In this document: in pieces, positions 1 through 8,025 of the stretch
Position numbering within the stretch: the first letter of the stretch is position 1
Layout of the letters: each line of letters opens with the position of its first letter
Origin: Candidatus Moranbacteria bacterium RIFCSPHIGHO2_01_FULL_55_24
GTDB taxonomy: Bacteria > Patescibacteria > Paceibacteria > Moranbacterales > UBA1568
Direction: 5' to 3'
Length of the DNA: 24,279 nt
Assembly (NCBI GenBank): GCA_001786575.1
Contig: MFRW01000008.1
Coordinates: 1 to 24,279, forward strand
The notes under the pieces: model-generated
The model's database searches: none
The model's input: the letters and a program-made list of their open reading frames with translations, nothing else
Told to the model about the DNA's origin: nothing
Position numbers and translations under genes: made by a program

Positions 1-419
1 AGTGGCTCTTCGGACAGCTCATCCTCATCCTGATCGCCTTCGCCTTGTACTGGATCGGGCTTTCGCTTCTCGGGGTGCCGTACGCGCTTGCGATCGCGCT
101 CTTCGGCGGAGCGATGGAGATCCTGCCGTATATCGGCCCGATCCTCGCAGCTATCCCGGCGATCATCGTAGGGCTTCTGGTCTCGCCGGTCTTGGGCATT
201 TCTGCTCTCATTTTCTATATCGTCGCGCACCAGATAGAGGCACACATCGTCGCGCCGCAGGTCATGAAGCGCTCGGCGGAGCTGAATCCGGTCGCCTTCA
301 TCCTGGCGGTGCTTATCGGCTTCGAGCTGGCCGGGCCTCTCGGTATCATCCTCTCGGTGCCGGTCGCGATGATCCTCTCGGTCTTCGCTGACGATATCCT
401 GGAGAAACGGCACGCCTGA
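1..419 (+). CDS. AI-2E/PerM family transporter, C-terminal fragment
   Basis: This is the C-terminal part (about 138 codons; the first full codon is at position 3) of a polytopic membrane protein whose start lies before the window. The residues are almost all hydrophobic helices, with the pattern typical of the last transmembrane part of the AI-2E exporter / PerM family: a GVPYALAIALFGGAMEILPY segment, a PYIGPI turn, an IEAHIVAPQVM stretch and a final helix LGIILSVPVAMIL. The family is annotated as exporters or permeases of uncertain substrate; the family assignment is good but substrate cannot be read. The TGA stop overlaps the ATG of the next gene by one base (TGATG), so the two are translationally coupled. 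Confidence 0.85.
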   Translation, partial: WLFGQLILILIAFALYWIGLSLLGVPYALAIALFGGAMEILPYIGPILAAIPAIIVGLLVSPVLGISALIFYIVAHQIEAHIVAPQVMKRSAELNPVAFILAVLIGFELAGPLGIILSVPVAMILSVFADDILEKRHA

Positions 420-1111
420 TGCAAAACCCTATGGAAAATCCCGGAACCCTCTTCATCGTCGCCACTCCGATCGGCAATCTCTCGGACATCACGCTCCGCG
501 CTCTGGAGACGCTCAAAGCATCCGACCTCATCCTTGCCGAGGACACGCGCGTGACCAAGAAGCTTCTCTCGCACTACGAGATCTCGCGGCCCATCCAGTC
601 TTTCCATGAGCACAGCGACGAGCGCAAAGCGGCGGCGCTGGTGGAGCGGCTCCGGGCGGGGGAGAACATGGCGCTCGTGACGGATGCCGGCACGCCGGGA
701 CTTTCCGATCCGGGGAATGTCCTGGTAGAGAAGGCGCTTGCGGCAGGAGCGAGCGTGACGCCGATTCCGGGAGTTTCTGCGCTCACGGCGCTGGTGTCGG
801 TCGCGGGGATCGATATGCGCGAGTTTCTCTTCCGCGGGTTCCCGCCGCACAAGAAGGGGAGGCAGACGTTCTTCCGGGAAGTGGCGGCAAGCGAAGTGCC
901 GGTGATGTATTACGAATCCCCGCACCGCTTCGTGAAAAACCTGGAACTCCTGGCAAGCTGCGGCGAGAAACGCCTCATCGTCGGGCGCGAGCTCACCAAG
1001 ATGTATGAAGAGGTCGTCCGCGGGAGCGTTTTGGAAGTGCTCGCGTACTTCGCGGAGCATCCGGAGAAAGTGAAAGGAGAGTTCAGCGTCATAGCGTATA
1101 ATGGAAAGTAA
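419..1111 (+). CDS. rsmI: 16S rRNA 2'-O-ribose C1402 methyltransferase RsmI
   Basis: RsmI uses S-adenosylmethionine to methylate the 2'-OH of C1402 in the 16S rRNA decoding centre. The 230-residue protein shows the tetrapyrrole-methylase fold signatures of this family: VATPIGNLSDIT near residues 14-25, LAEDTR at 39-44, TDAGTPGLSDPG near residue 90, PIPGVSALTALV in the middle and YESPHR near residue 165. It is somewhat shorter than the E. coli form (about 286 aa), with a reduced C-terminal tail. The start is taken at the ATG overlapping the upstream stop; a second ATG at 431 (MENPG) is possible and would remove four residues. No SD precedes either, which fits translational coupling to the transporter gene. 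Confidence 0.93.
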   Translation: MQNPMENPGTLFIVATPIGNLSDITLRALETLKASDLILAEDTRVTKKLLSHYEISRPIQSFHEHSDERKAAALVERLRAGENMALVTDAGTPGLSDPGNVLVEKALAAGASVTPIPGVSALTALVSVAGIDMREFLFRGFPPHKKGRQTFFREVAASEVPVMYYESPHRFVKNLELLASCGEKRLIVGRELTKMYEEVVRGSVLEVLAYFAEHPEKVKGEFSVIAYNGK

Positions 1112-1124
1112 GCACTTTGGCAAA

Positions 1125-1156
1125 GAAAAAGACCCGAGAGCTAAGTAAGCTTCGGG
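1125..1156 (-). terminator. Rho-independent terminator of the minus-strand small membrane protein gene
   Basis: Read on the minus strand, CCCGA-AGCT pairs with AGCT-TCGGG (one bulged C, loop of about five bases) and is followed by a T-rich run (TCTTTTTC, at 1132-1125). There is no T-run on the plus-strand side, so it serves the gene that ends at 1189 and not rsmI. Confidence 0.75.
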
Positions 1157-1188
1157 CCTTAGAGGGTGGACGCGTTGGTCCGGAAACA

Positions 1189-1443
1189 TCAGACAGGATC
1201 GTGCGTCGGGTTCAGTCCCACAAACAGGAGGCTGTATACGGCGATGGTCAGAGCGATCAACACCCAGAACACCAGTTCGTGGGAAATCGGATGTCTTTCC
1301 GGAAATGTCCGGAAGAAATGCCGAATGCGGAACGCGGAATCACGAGCCTTTTCCAGCCGCGTTTTGTAGCGGCGGACGGTCGTCTTTTGGCCAGCATGCG
1401 CCGGCATTGGCGGGATAGCGAAATCGTCGAGATTGGTATCCAC
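1189..1443 (-). CDS. Small single-pass membrane protein, function unknown
   Basis: I do not recognise this 84-residue protein. It has a basic N-terminal half (RRYKTRLEKARDSAFRIRHF, residues ~24-43), then one hydrophobic helix at about residues 56-78 (ELVFWVLIALTIAVYSLLFV) and a short tail, so it is probably a membrane protein with its N-terminus in the cytoplasm. Coding status rests on signals, not homology: a perfect TTGACA-N17-TATAAT promoter, an SD AAGGGGG seven bases before the GTG start at 1443, and a terminator just after the stop. A competing frame starting at 1460 would have its start before the SD, so GTG 1443 is preferred. It is divergent from metG and convergent with rsmI. Confidence 0.7.
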   Translation of the reverse strand: MDTNLDDFAIPPMPAHAGQKTTVRRYKTRLEKARDSAFRIRHFFRTFPERHPISHELVFWVLIALTIAVYSLLFVGLNPTHDPV

Positions 1444-1455
1444 GTAGTTTCCCCC

Positions 1456-1485
1456 TTCACAATGTTAAATTAACTATCTTATATT
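1456..1485 (+). promoter_or_regulatory. Probable metG promoter
   Basis: TTCACA (1456-1461), an 18-base spacer and TATATT (1480-1485) point toward metG, giving a leader of about 34 bases. Its -10 overlaps the -10 of the divergent promoter at 1483-1511, so the two probably cannot be occupied together. Confidence 0.5.
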
Positions 1486-1511
1486 ATACACCTAAAACAA
1501 GGTTTTGTCAA
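1483..1511 (-). promoter_or_regulatory. Consensus sigma-70 type promoter of the small membrane protein gene
   Basis: On the minus strand TTGACA (1511-1506) is followed by 17 bases and TATAAT (1488-1483), a perfect match to the vegetative consensus. The spacer holds a dyad AAAAC-CTT-GTTTT that could be an operator (inference). The sequence after the -10, through AGATAGTT, is shared with the promoter at 9283-9311. Confidence 0.88.
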
Positions 1512-1525
1512 TATCATTCACCTGT

Positions 1526-2944
1526 ATGCCAGAACAGAAGCCATTTCTCATCACCACCCCCATTTACTATGTGAATGGCCGTCCGCATATCGGGCATGCG
1601 TATACGACGGTGGCAGCGGACTGCATCGCGCGCTATCAGAAGCTTCTCGGGAGGCAGGTCTTCTTCTCGACCGGTACCGATGAGCATGGCATCAAGATCC
1701 AGAAGAAAGCCGAAGAAGAGGGCAAGGAGCCGCAGGCTTTCGTAGACGAGATGGCACAGGCTTTCCGGGATCTTTGGGACAAGCTGGAGATCGATTATAC
1801 CCGCTTCATCCGTACCACCGAGAGCGCTCATATTGCCGCCGTGGAGCGCGTGCTTCAGGATCTGTATGACCGCGGGATCATCTACCAGGGAACCTACGAA
1901 GGCCTTTACTGCACCGGCTGCGAGCAATTCAAGACCGAAGACGACCTCGTAGACGGGAAATGTCCGGATCATGACCGTGCGCCGGAACCGATGAAGGAAG
2001 AGAGCTATCTCATGAAGATGACGGTGATCCAGCAAGAGCTCCAGGCGCGTATCGAGAGAGACGAGCTGTGCGTTACTCCCGAAAAATACAAGGCCGAAAT
2101 CCTTTCTTTTCTGGGGAGCGAGACGCTGGAAGATGTCTCTATCTCGCGGAAGAACGTGAAATGGGGAATACCGCTGCCTTTTGATCCGAGCCACACCACC
2201 TATGTCTGGATAGATGCGTTCTTAAATTATCTGACCGTCCTCGGCTGGGACGGGAACAGGGAAAATGTTCCCGAAGAATGGCCGGCTGATGTGCATCTGA
2301 TCGGGAAAGATATCCTGCGGGTCCATGCTACTATCTGGCCTGCTCTCCTGATGCATCTCGGCCTGCCGACCCAGAAGAAGCTCCTGGTGAACGGCTTCAT
2401 CCTTTCCGGCGGCCGCAAGATGAGCAAGACCCTGGGGAACGCCATCTCCGTAGAGGAAGTCTTGGAACGTTTCGGTACTGACGGGACGCGCTATCTTCTG
2501 ATGAGCGCAGGGAACTTCGGGGATGACGTGGATCTGACTATGGAACGCATGACAGAAACCTACAATGCGCATTTGGCGAACGGCATCGGCAACCTGGTTT
2601 CGCGCGTCGTGAAACTCTCGGAAAAGCTTGCCGCTCCTTTCTTGCCGCAAAAACTGGAGGGTTTCGATCCTGAATTCGCGGAATTGCTGGACGGACAGAA
2701 GCTCTCCGATGCTCTCCAGCATATCTGGGCCCGGATAGCGGCTGCCAACAAGTATATCGATGACGAGAAGCCTTGGGAGCTTGCGAAGACAGACCAAGGG
2801 CGTTTCGAGTCGGTTATTCAGAAACTCCTTACCGACATCGCCGTTATCGCGTATGCATTGCAGCCTTTTCTCCCGGCAACTTCGGAGAAGATAGAGAAAG
2901 CGCTTCGGGAGGGCAAGACCGAGCCCTTGTTCCAGCGTATCTGA
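1526..2944 (+). CDS. metG: Methionyl-tRNA synthetase
   Basis: Class I aminoacyl-tRNA synthetase that charges tRNA-Met. The protein (472 aa from the ATG at 1526) has the HIGH motif as HIGH at residues 21-24, the zinc-knuckle region CTGCE ... GKCPDHD around residues 131-150, and the KMSKS motif as KMSKT at residues 298-302, followed by the anticodon-binding helices. It stops at EGKTEPLFQRI and lacks the C-terminal EMAP/Trbp111-like dimerisation domain seen in longer forms, which is common in many bacteria. An in-frame TTG at 1505 would add seven residues with no support; ATG 1526 gives the expected MPEQKPFLITTPIYY beginning. No SD is present. The TatD gene follows after three bases. Confidence 0.95.
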   Translation: MPEQKPFLITTPIYYVNGRPHIGHAYTTVAADCIARYQKLLGRQVFFSTGTDEHGIKIQKKAEEEGKEPQAFVDEMAQAFRDLWDKLEIDYTRFIRTTESAHIAAVERVLQDLYDRGIIYQGTYEGLYCTGCEQFKTEDDLVDGKCPDHDRAPEPMKEESYLMKMTVIQQELQARIERDELCVTPEKYKAEILSFLGSETLEDVSISRKNVKWGIPLPFDPSHTTYVWIDAFLNYLTVLGWDGNRENVPEEWPADVHLIGKDILRVHATIWPALLMHLGLPTQKKLLVNGFILSGGRKMSKTLGNAISVEEVLERFGTDGTRYLLMSAGNFGDDVDLTMERMTETYNAHLANGIGNLVSRVVKLSEKLAAPFLPQKLEGFDPEFAELLDGQKLSDALQHIWARIAAANKYIDDEKPWELAKTDQGRFESVIQKLLTDIAVIAYALQPFLPATSEKIEKALREGKTEPLFQRI

Positions 2945-2947
2945 AGT

Positions 2948-3781
2948 ATGCAGGACATCCACACACATCTCTACTGGAAGAGTTATGACGAAGACCGCGA
3001 CCAGGTAGTGGCGCGGGCGCGCGAAGCCGGCATCCGTGAGATGCTGGTGGTGGGTACGACGCTCGAAGAGAGCCGGCAGGCGCTCGAGGTCGCGCAGGCT
3101 TACGAAGACATGTATGCGACCGTCGGTATCCATCCGAATGAATTCCGGGAGGCTGCGCAGTATACGGACAACCGATGGATCCAGGAGTTGGAAAGACTCG
3201 CTACTGATCCGAAAGTGGTGGCGATAGGGGAATGCGGCCTGGACTATTCCGAGAGTCACGGAGGAATCGACGCCGAGACGAAGGCGCGGCAGACAGCCGG
3301 CTTCGTCGCCCAGCTGGAACTCGCGGGAAAGCTCGGGCTTCCGGTCATCATCCATTGCCGCGACGCTTACGCGGATATGCTGGCCATCCTCGAAGAGAAA
3401 GGAGCCGCGTTGAAAGCGGTTATCCTCCATTGCTACATGGGCGATACGGAAGTGACGCAGGAATTCCTCAAGATCCCGAACATCTTTTTCTCCTTTACCG
3501 GCAACATCACCTATCCGGTGAAGAAAAAACTGGCCGGAACTAAGGATGATCTGACGGAAACCGTGAAGCTTATCCCCAAGGAGAGGATTTTCATAGAAAC
3601 CGATTGCCCGTTCCTCGCGCCGCAAGCGTTCCGCGGGCAACGGAACGAGCCGGCCTACGCTATCCATACGGCCGAGAAAGCCTGCGAGCTCCTGGGACTG
3701 ACTCGCTCCGCTCTCGATGGTGAGACAGGAAAGAATTTCCGGGAAGTGTTTCTCCGAGGCCGGCAGGCGCCTGAAGCTTGA
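2948..3781 (+). CDS. TatD family metal-dependent nuclease
   Basis: TatD proteins are TIM-barrel metallohydrolases with 3'-5' exonuclease activity on DNA or RNA, implicated in DNA repair and quality control. All expected metal ligands are visible in the 277 residues: H5 and H7 (DIHTHL), E95 (GECGLDY), H136 (IIHCRDA), H161 (HCYMG) and D219 (IETDCPFLAP). Length and motif spacing match the family. It starts three bases after the metG stop, and the metG-tatD pairing is common in bacteria, so I infer a bicistronic message. No SD is seen. The 3' end overlaps the -35 element of the following regulator promoter. Confidence 0.93.
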   Translation: MQDIHTHLYWKSYDEDRDQVVARAREAGIREMLVVGTTLEESRQALEVAQAYEDMYATVGIHPNEFREAAQYTDNRWIQELERLATDPKVVAIGECGLDYSESHGGIDAETKARQTAGFVAQLELAGKLGLPVIIHCRDAYADMLAILEEKGAALKAVILHCYMGDTEVTQEFLKIPNIFFSFTGNITYPVKKKLAGTKDDLTETVKLIPKERIFIETDCPFLAPQAFRGQRNEPAYAIHTAEKACELLGLTRSALDGETGKNFREVFLRGRQAPEA

Positions 3782-3806
3782 TTTTTATCCCGGAACAGGG
3801 TATAGA
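3778..3806 (+). promoter_or_regulatory. Promoter of the MarR-type regulator gene
   Basis: TTGATT (3778-3783), 17-base spacer, TATAGA (3801-3806). The -35 overlaps the stop codon of the upstream tatD gene. It predicts a leader of roughly 45 bases before the start at 3858. Confidence 0.6.
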
Positions 3807-3857
3807 GATGACACGGTTCTTTGAGCGCAGAGAGACGAGTAGAGAGGGAGAAATCTG

Positions 3858-4229
3858 ATGGCACAGCCTTTATCAAGTGAAGCAGTCCTGTCTGTTTCCG
3901 GAATTCCATGCAGAGATGAGGAAGACTTAGTTCGATTGCAGCGTCTGACCGTCGCCTATGTGCGTTCGCCGCTGCCGGACCTGACCCAGCGACAGGCAGC
4001 GATTATGCTGACAGTATATGTTTACCAGGATCCGCTGACGGTGAGGGTATTGGCACGTGAACTTGGCGTGGGCAAGCCGGTCATCACTCGGGGGGTATCG
4101 GCGCTTCAAGCCTTGGGCTATATGACGAGGATCCGTGACCCGGATGATGGCAGGAGTGTTCTCGTCGGGAAGACGAAAATGGGAATGAAGTGGATCAATG
4201 AATATATCCGTTTGAATGACGCGATATAG
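3858..4229 (+). CDS. MarR-type winged-helix transcriptional regulator
   Basis: A 123-residue DNA-binding protein. Residues 42-60 form the first helices, 61-86 the helix-turn-helix (TVRVLARELGVGKPVITRGV) and 93-103 the beta wing (RDPDDGRSVLV), the standard MarR layout. It is short, with reduced outer dimerisation helices. From memory it resembles short MarR proteins annotated in Alphaproteobacteria (LTxRQ...VYL...TVRxLA...SKPVITRA), so lateral transfer is possible. Unlike most genes here it has an SD (GAGGGAG, six to seven bases before the ATG), its own promoter and its own terminator, so it is a monocistronic unit. The target and ligand cannot be read. Confidence 0.82.
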   Translation: MAQPLSSEAVLSVSGIPCRDEEDLVRLQRLTVAYVRSPLPDLTQRQAAIMLTVYVYQDPLTVRVLARELGVGKPVITRGVSALQALGYMTRIRDPDDGRSVLVGKTKMGMKWINEYIRLNDAI

Positions 4230-4252
4230 CGGCCGGAAAACCGGAATCAGAG

Positions 4253-4287
4253 AAACCCTGCAGAGCAATGGCTGTGCAGGGTTTTTT
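4253..4287 (+). terminator. Rho-independent terminator after the MarR-type gene
   Basis: AACCCTGCA pairs with TGCAGGGTT, with a G-G mismatch and then an inner AGC/GCT stem around an AATG loop, followed by six Ts (4282-4287). It cleanly separates the regulator gene from the ATP synthase cluster. Confidence 0.92.
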
Positions 4288-4289
4288 CA

Positions 4290-4318
4290 TTGACGTATAG
4301 GTATTCCTGGAATACAAT
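4290..4318 (+). promoter_or_regulatory. Main promoter of the ATP synthase operon
   Basis: TTGACG (4290-4295), 17-base spacer, TACAAT (4313-4318). It starts three bases after the upstream terminator T-run and gives an atpB leader of about 42 bases that holds the small hairpin at 4337-4355. Confidence 0.85.
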
Positions 4319-4336
4319 AGAAGCGCTTAAAGACCC

Positions 4337-4355
4337 GGGGTAAAGCCCCTTTTTT
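4337..4355 (+). terminator. Small GC hairpin with T-run in the atp leader, possible attenuator
   Basis: GGGG-TAAAG-CCCC followed by six Ts, 12 bases before the atpB start. The stem is only four base pairs, so it is a weak terminator at best; it might attenuate, pause polymerase, or be incidental. Confidence 0.4.
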
Positions 4356-4366
4356 GTACTCCGATT

Positions 4367-5119
4367 ATGGAAATTTCGATTGCAGCGGAAAAACTGTTTT
4401 CTCTCGGCGCTCTCCCTATCACCAACGCTTTTCTTATCGGCATACTGGTGAGCGCTCTTCTCATGATCCTGGGAACCAGGCTTGCGAAGAATCTCTCTTC
4501 CGTGCCGAAGGGCCTCCAGAATGTCGTCGAAGTCATTTTCGAAGCGCTTCTGGATCTGGTAGAGAGTGTGACCCAGGACAAGAAGCAGGCGCGCCAGTTC
4601 TTCCCGCTTATCGCGACGATTTTCCTCTTCGTCCTGCTTTCCAACTGGGCCGGGCTCTTGCCGGGTCTCGGGACGGTCGGACTCGCGCATGAGCATGAGG
4701 GCCACGCCACGATCATCCCGTTCCTGCGAAGCACTTCCGCGGACCTCAACTTCACATTGGCACTTTCGCTCATTACCGTTACGACGGTCCAGTTCACCGG
4801 CATTGCGGCGCTCGGGGCGGTGCGCTACGCCAAGAAATTCCTGGTAAGCCCATTCCACAAGCCCTACGTGATCGGCACGATGGTGGGAGTGCTCGAACTC
4901 GTGAGCGAGATCGGCAAGACCATTTCCTTCACCTTCCGTCTCTTCGGGAATGTCTTCGCCGGAGAAGTGCTCCTGACCGTGATGCTCCATCTGGTACCGT
5001 TCCTCCTCCCGTTGCCGTTTCTCTTTTTGGAAGTCTTCGTCGGGTTCATCCAGGCGGTGGTCTTCGCCATGCTCACGCTGGTGTTCCTCAAGATGGCGAC
5101 GGTAGAGATGGAACATTAG
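4367..5119 (+). CDS. atpB: ATP synthase Fo subunit a
   Basis: Membrane subunit a forms the two proton half-channels next to the c ring. The 250-residue protein is a five-to-six helix membrane protein with the essential arginine at R191 in TFRLFGNVFAGE and the LSNWAGLLPG motif near residues 91-100. A histidine/glutamate loop (HEHEGHAT, 108-115) follows the second helix region. Length is normal. The start at 4367 (MEISIAAEK) lacks an SD. It is the first gene of the cluster; no atpI is seen upstream. Confidence 0.95.
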   Translation: MEISIAAEKLFSLGALPITNAFLIGILVSALLMILGTRLAKNLSSVPKGLQNVVEVIFEALLDLVESVTQDKKQARQFFPLIATIFLFVLLSNWAGLLPGLGTVGLAHEHEGHATIIPFLRSTSADLNFTLALSLITVTTVQFTGIAALGAVRYAKKFLVSPFHKPYVIGTMVGVLELVSEIGKTISFTFRLFGNVFAGEVLLTVMLHLVPFLLPLPFLFLEVFVGFIQAVVFAMLTLVFLKMATVEMEH

Positions 5120-5133
5120 ATCAATGAAAAAGC

Positions 5134-5241
5134 TCAAATGATAAATATCAAATCAATGATTGACATCCGAATGTTAAAAAATCATCATTCAGTCATTGGA
5201 AATGAGGATTTGATTTGTAATTTGTAATTTGGATTTTGAAA
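5134..5241. repeat. AT-rich imperfect inverted repeat element between atpB and atpE
   Basis: The left half has short TCAAAT/AAATATCAAATC units followed by CAATGATTGA; the right half has their approximate reverse complements (TCAGTCATTGG, then GATTTGATTTGTAATTTGTA). The halves meet at a TTAAAAAATCAT core. Base composition is sharply more AT-rich than the genes on both sides and no ORF of note is present. It looks like a decayed MITE/REP-like element or a long imperfect hairpin. I recall similar CAAATATCAAAT stretches in other CPR genomes, unverified. Confidence 0.55.
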
Positions 5242-5252
5242 TTATAATACTA

Positions 5253-5282
5253 TTGGACAGGTATGAAAAATGGCTTTACAAT
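5253..5282 (+). promoter_or_regulatory. Possible internal promoter for atpE
   Basis: TTGGAC (5253-5258), 18-base spacer, TACAAT (5277-5282), about 38 bases before the likely atpE 5' end. A second TATAAT lies at 5243-5248 without a well-spaced -35. In AT-rich DNA such matches arise by chance, so confidence is modest; extra transcription of atpE would make sense because c is needed in many copies. Confidence 0.4.
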
Positions 5283-5326
5283 GGATAATTACTAAGATAA
5301 TTCATAAATAATTAACGAATAGTCAT

Positions 5327-5554
5327 ATGGAACTCGAAGCAGCAAAAGTAATCGGCGCCGCCCTGGCAATGGGCTTGGGAGCGATCGGCCCTGGCATCGG
5401 TCTCGGTATCTTGGCCTCGAAGGCCTTGGAGGCGATCGGCCGCAATCCGGAAGCGCAGTCGAAAGTGCAGACCACGATGATCCTTGCGATCGCCGTGACG
5501 GAAGCAGTGGCGATTTATGCGCTGGTGGTCGCGCTCATGATCCTCTTCGGGTAA
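5327..5554 (+). CDS. atpE: ATP synthase Fo subunit c
   Basis: The 75-residue two-helix hairpin that builds the rotor ring. Helix 1 carries the glycine motif (MGLGAIGPGIGLG, 15-27), the polar loop is RNP (39-41) and helix 2 carries the ion-binding carboxylate E59 (AVTEAVAIYALV). The positions that are Gln and Ser in Na+-binding c subunits of the Ilyobacter/Propionigenium type are L26 and A60 here, so the site reads as proton-specific. No SD precedes the ATG at 5327. It is set apart from atpB by the AT-rich element and from atpF by overlapping hairpins. Confidence 0.96.
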   Translation: MELEAAKVIGAALAMGLGAIGPGIGLGILASKALEAIGRNPEAQSKVQTTMILAIAVTEAVAIYALVVALMILFG

Positions 5555-5586
5555 TTTTTTTGCCAAGGCAAAAAAATGTGCCTTTT
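5555..5586 (+). other. Two mutually exclusive hairpins between atpE and atpF
   Basis: Hairpin 1 is a near-perfect palindrome of seven Ts, GCC, AA, GGC and seven As (5555-5576). Hairpin 2 uses the same GGC: AAGGCA (5565-5570) pairs with TGCCTT (5579-5584), followed by TT. Hairpin 2 resembles a weak terminator and hairpin 1 would block it. Such a structure could set the atpE-to-downstream ratio or stabilise the atpE 3' end (inference). Confidence 0.5.
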
Positions 5587-5612
5587 GCATCTAAAACAGT
5601 TGCGTTAAGCTC

Positions 5613-6095
5613 ATGGAAATTTTCGCGAAACTCGGAATCGATTGGAAGCTCCTCCTGGCCCAGGCGGTAAACTTCGCTATCCTGTTCTTCGTACTCAAGC
5701 GCTATGCCTACCAGCCGATGCTCGACTTCCTCGAAGAGCGGAGCAAGCGGATTGACCAGGGGATCAAGGATGCGGAAGCCGCGCAGGAGAAACTGGCGAG
5801 CATCCAGGAAGAAGAGAAGCAGGTGCTGAAAGCGGCCCGCGAAGAAGGCCGCGCGCTCCTCGCCAAAGCCGAAGAAGATGCCAAGAAGCGCGCTCTGGCC
5901 CGTGAAGCCGAGATGGAGGCCAAAGCCGGGAGCATACTCGAAGAAGCCCGCCGGCAGATCGAGGAAGAGAAGTCCAAGATGCTCGGAGAAGCCAGGTCCG
6001 AGGTAGCGGCGCTGGTGGCCCTTTCCGTAGAGAAAGTGCTCCGCGAGAGCGTCGACAAGAAAAAAGACGAAGCCGTCATCCGTAATCGCGCCTAA
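5613..6095 (+). CDS. atpF: ATP synthase Fo subunit b
   Basis: Peripheral-stalk subunit. The 160-residue protein has one N-terminal membrane helix (about residues 12-30, LLLAQAVNFAILFFVLKRYAY), then a long charged helix rich in Glu, Lys and Ala through the C-terminus, as expected for the dimeric b coiled coil that reaches up to F1 and delta. Length is normal. The start at 5613 (MEIFAKLGIDWK) has no SD. The gene ends eight bases before atpH. Confidence 0.94.
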   Translation: MEIFAKLGIDWKLLLAQAVNFAILFFVLKRYAYQPMLDFLEERSKRIDQGIKDAEAAQEKLASIQEEEKQVLKAAREEGRALLAKAEEDAKKRALAREAEMEAKAGSILEEARRQIEEEKSKMLGEARSEVAALVALSVEKVLRESVDKKKDEAVIRNRA

Positions 6096-6103
6096 CCACT
6101 CGT

Positions 6104-6499
6104 ATGCGTCCTACTCCGAGACAATATGCCCAGGCGCTCCGTGAACTCGGGGAAACCCATGAGCCGAAAGAAGTTATCAAGAATTTTCTCGCGTTTCTCT
6201 TCCGGCGCGGAGAAGGGCATAAGGCGGAAGCGGTGCTGCGGGAACTGGAAGAGCAGGAAGCGGCTCGGTCCGGAGTGCTGTCGGTAGAAGTGACGACGGC
6301 CCGCGAAGTCTCTCCAGCCATCCGGAAAGCGATCGAAGCCAAGGCGGCCCTCCTGTTCCCGGAAGCCAAGAAGATCGTATCCTCCTTCCGGATCGATCCG
6401 GAAGTCATCGGGGGATTCAGGATACGCACGAGCGAAGCGCTCTACGATGAAACCCTCTCCCGCGATCTCAAGGCTTTCGCCGCCTCCCTAAATTCCTAA
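6104..6499 (+). CDS. atpH: ATP synthase F1 subunit delta, shortened
   Basis: Delta joins the top of F1 to the b stalk. Recognisable parts are the N-terminal PRQYAQALRELG helix and the C-terminal end, with RIDPEVIGGFRIRTSEALYDETLSRDLKAF matching the conserved DPxLIGGxxIRxGDxxxDxSxxxxL region. At 131 residues it is about 45-50 shorter than the usual ~178; the missing part is in the N-terminal six-helix bundle that grips the alpha N-termini, with only about 70 residues between the two conserved ends. Position between atpF and atpA confirms the identity. No SD. The reading frame is intact, so it is a compact form and not a broken gene. Confidence 0.9.
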   Translation: MRPTPRQYAQALRELGETHEPKEVIKNFLAFLFRRGEGHKAEAVLRELEEQEAARSGVLSVEVTTAREVSPAIRKAIEAKAALLFPEAKKIVSSFRIDPEVIGGFRIRTSEALYDETLSRDLKAFAASLNS

Positions 6500-6513
6500 G
6501 CACGTTTTGACTT

Positions 6514-8013
<1,500 letters not shown>

Positions 8014-8025
8014 AACCAGCACAGT

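Noticed and set aside
1505..1525. TTG start adding seven residues to MetRS
   Set aside because: The added residues do not resemble the family N-terminus and ATG 1526 gives the expected beginning.
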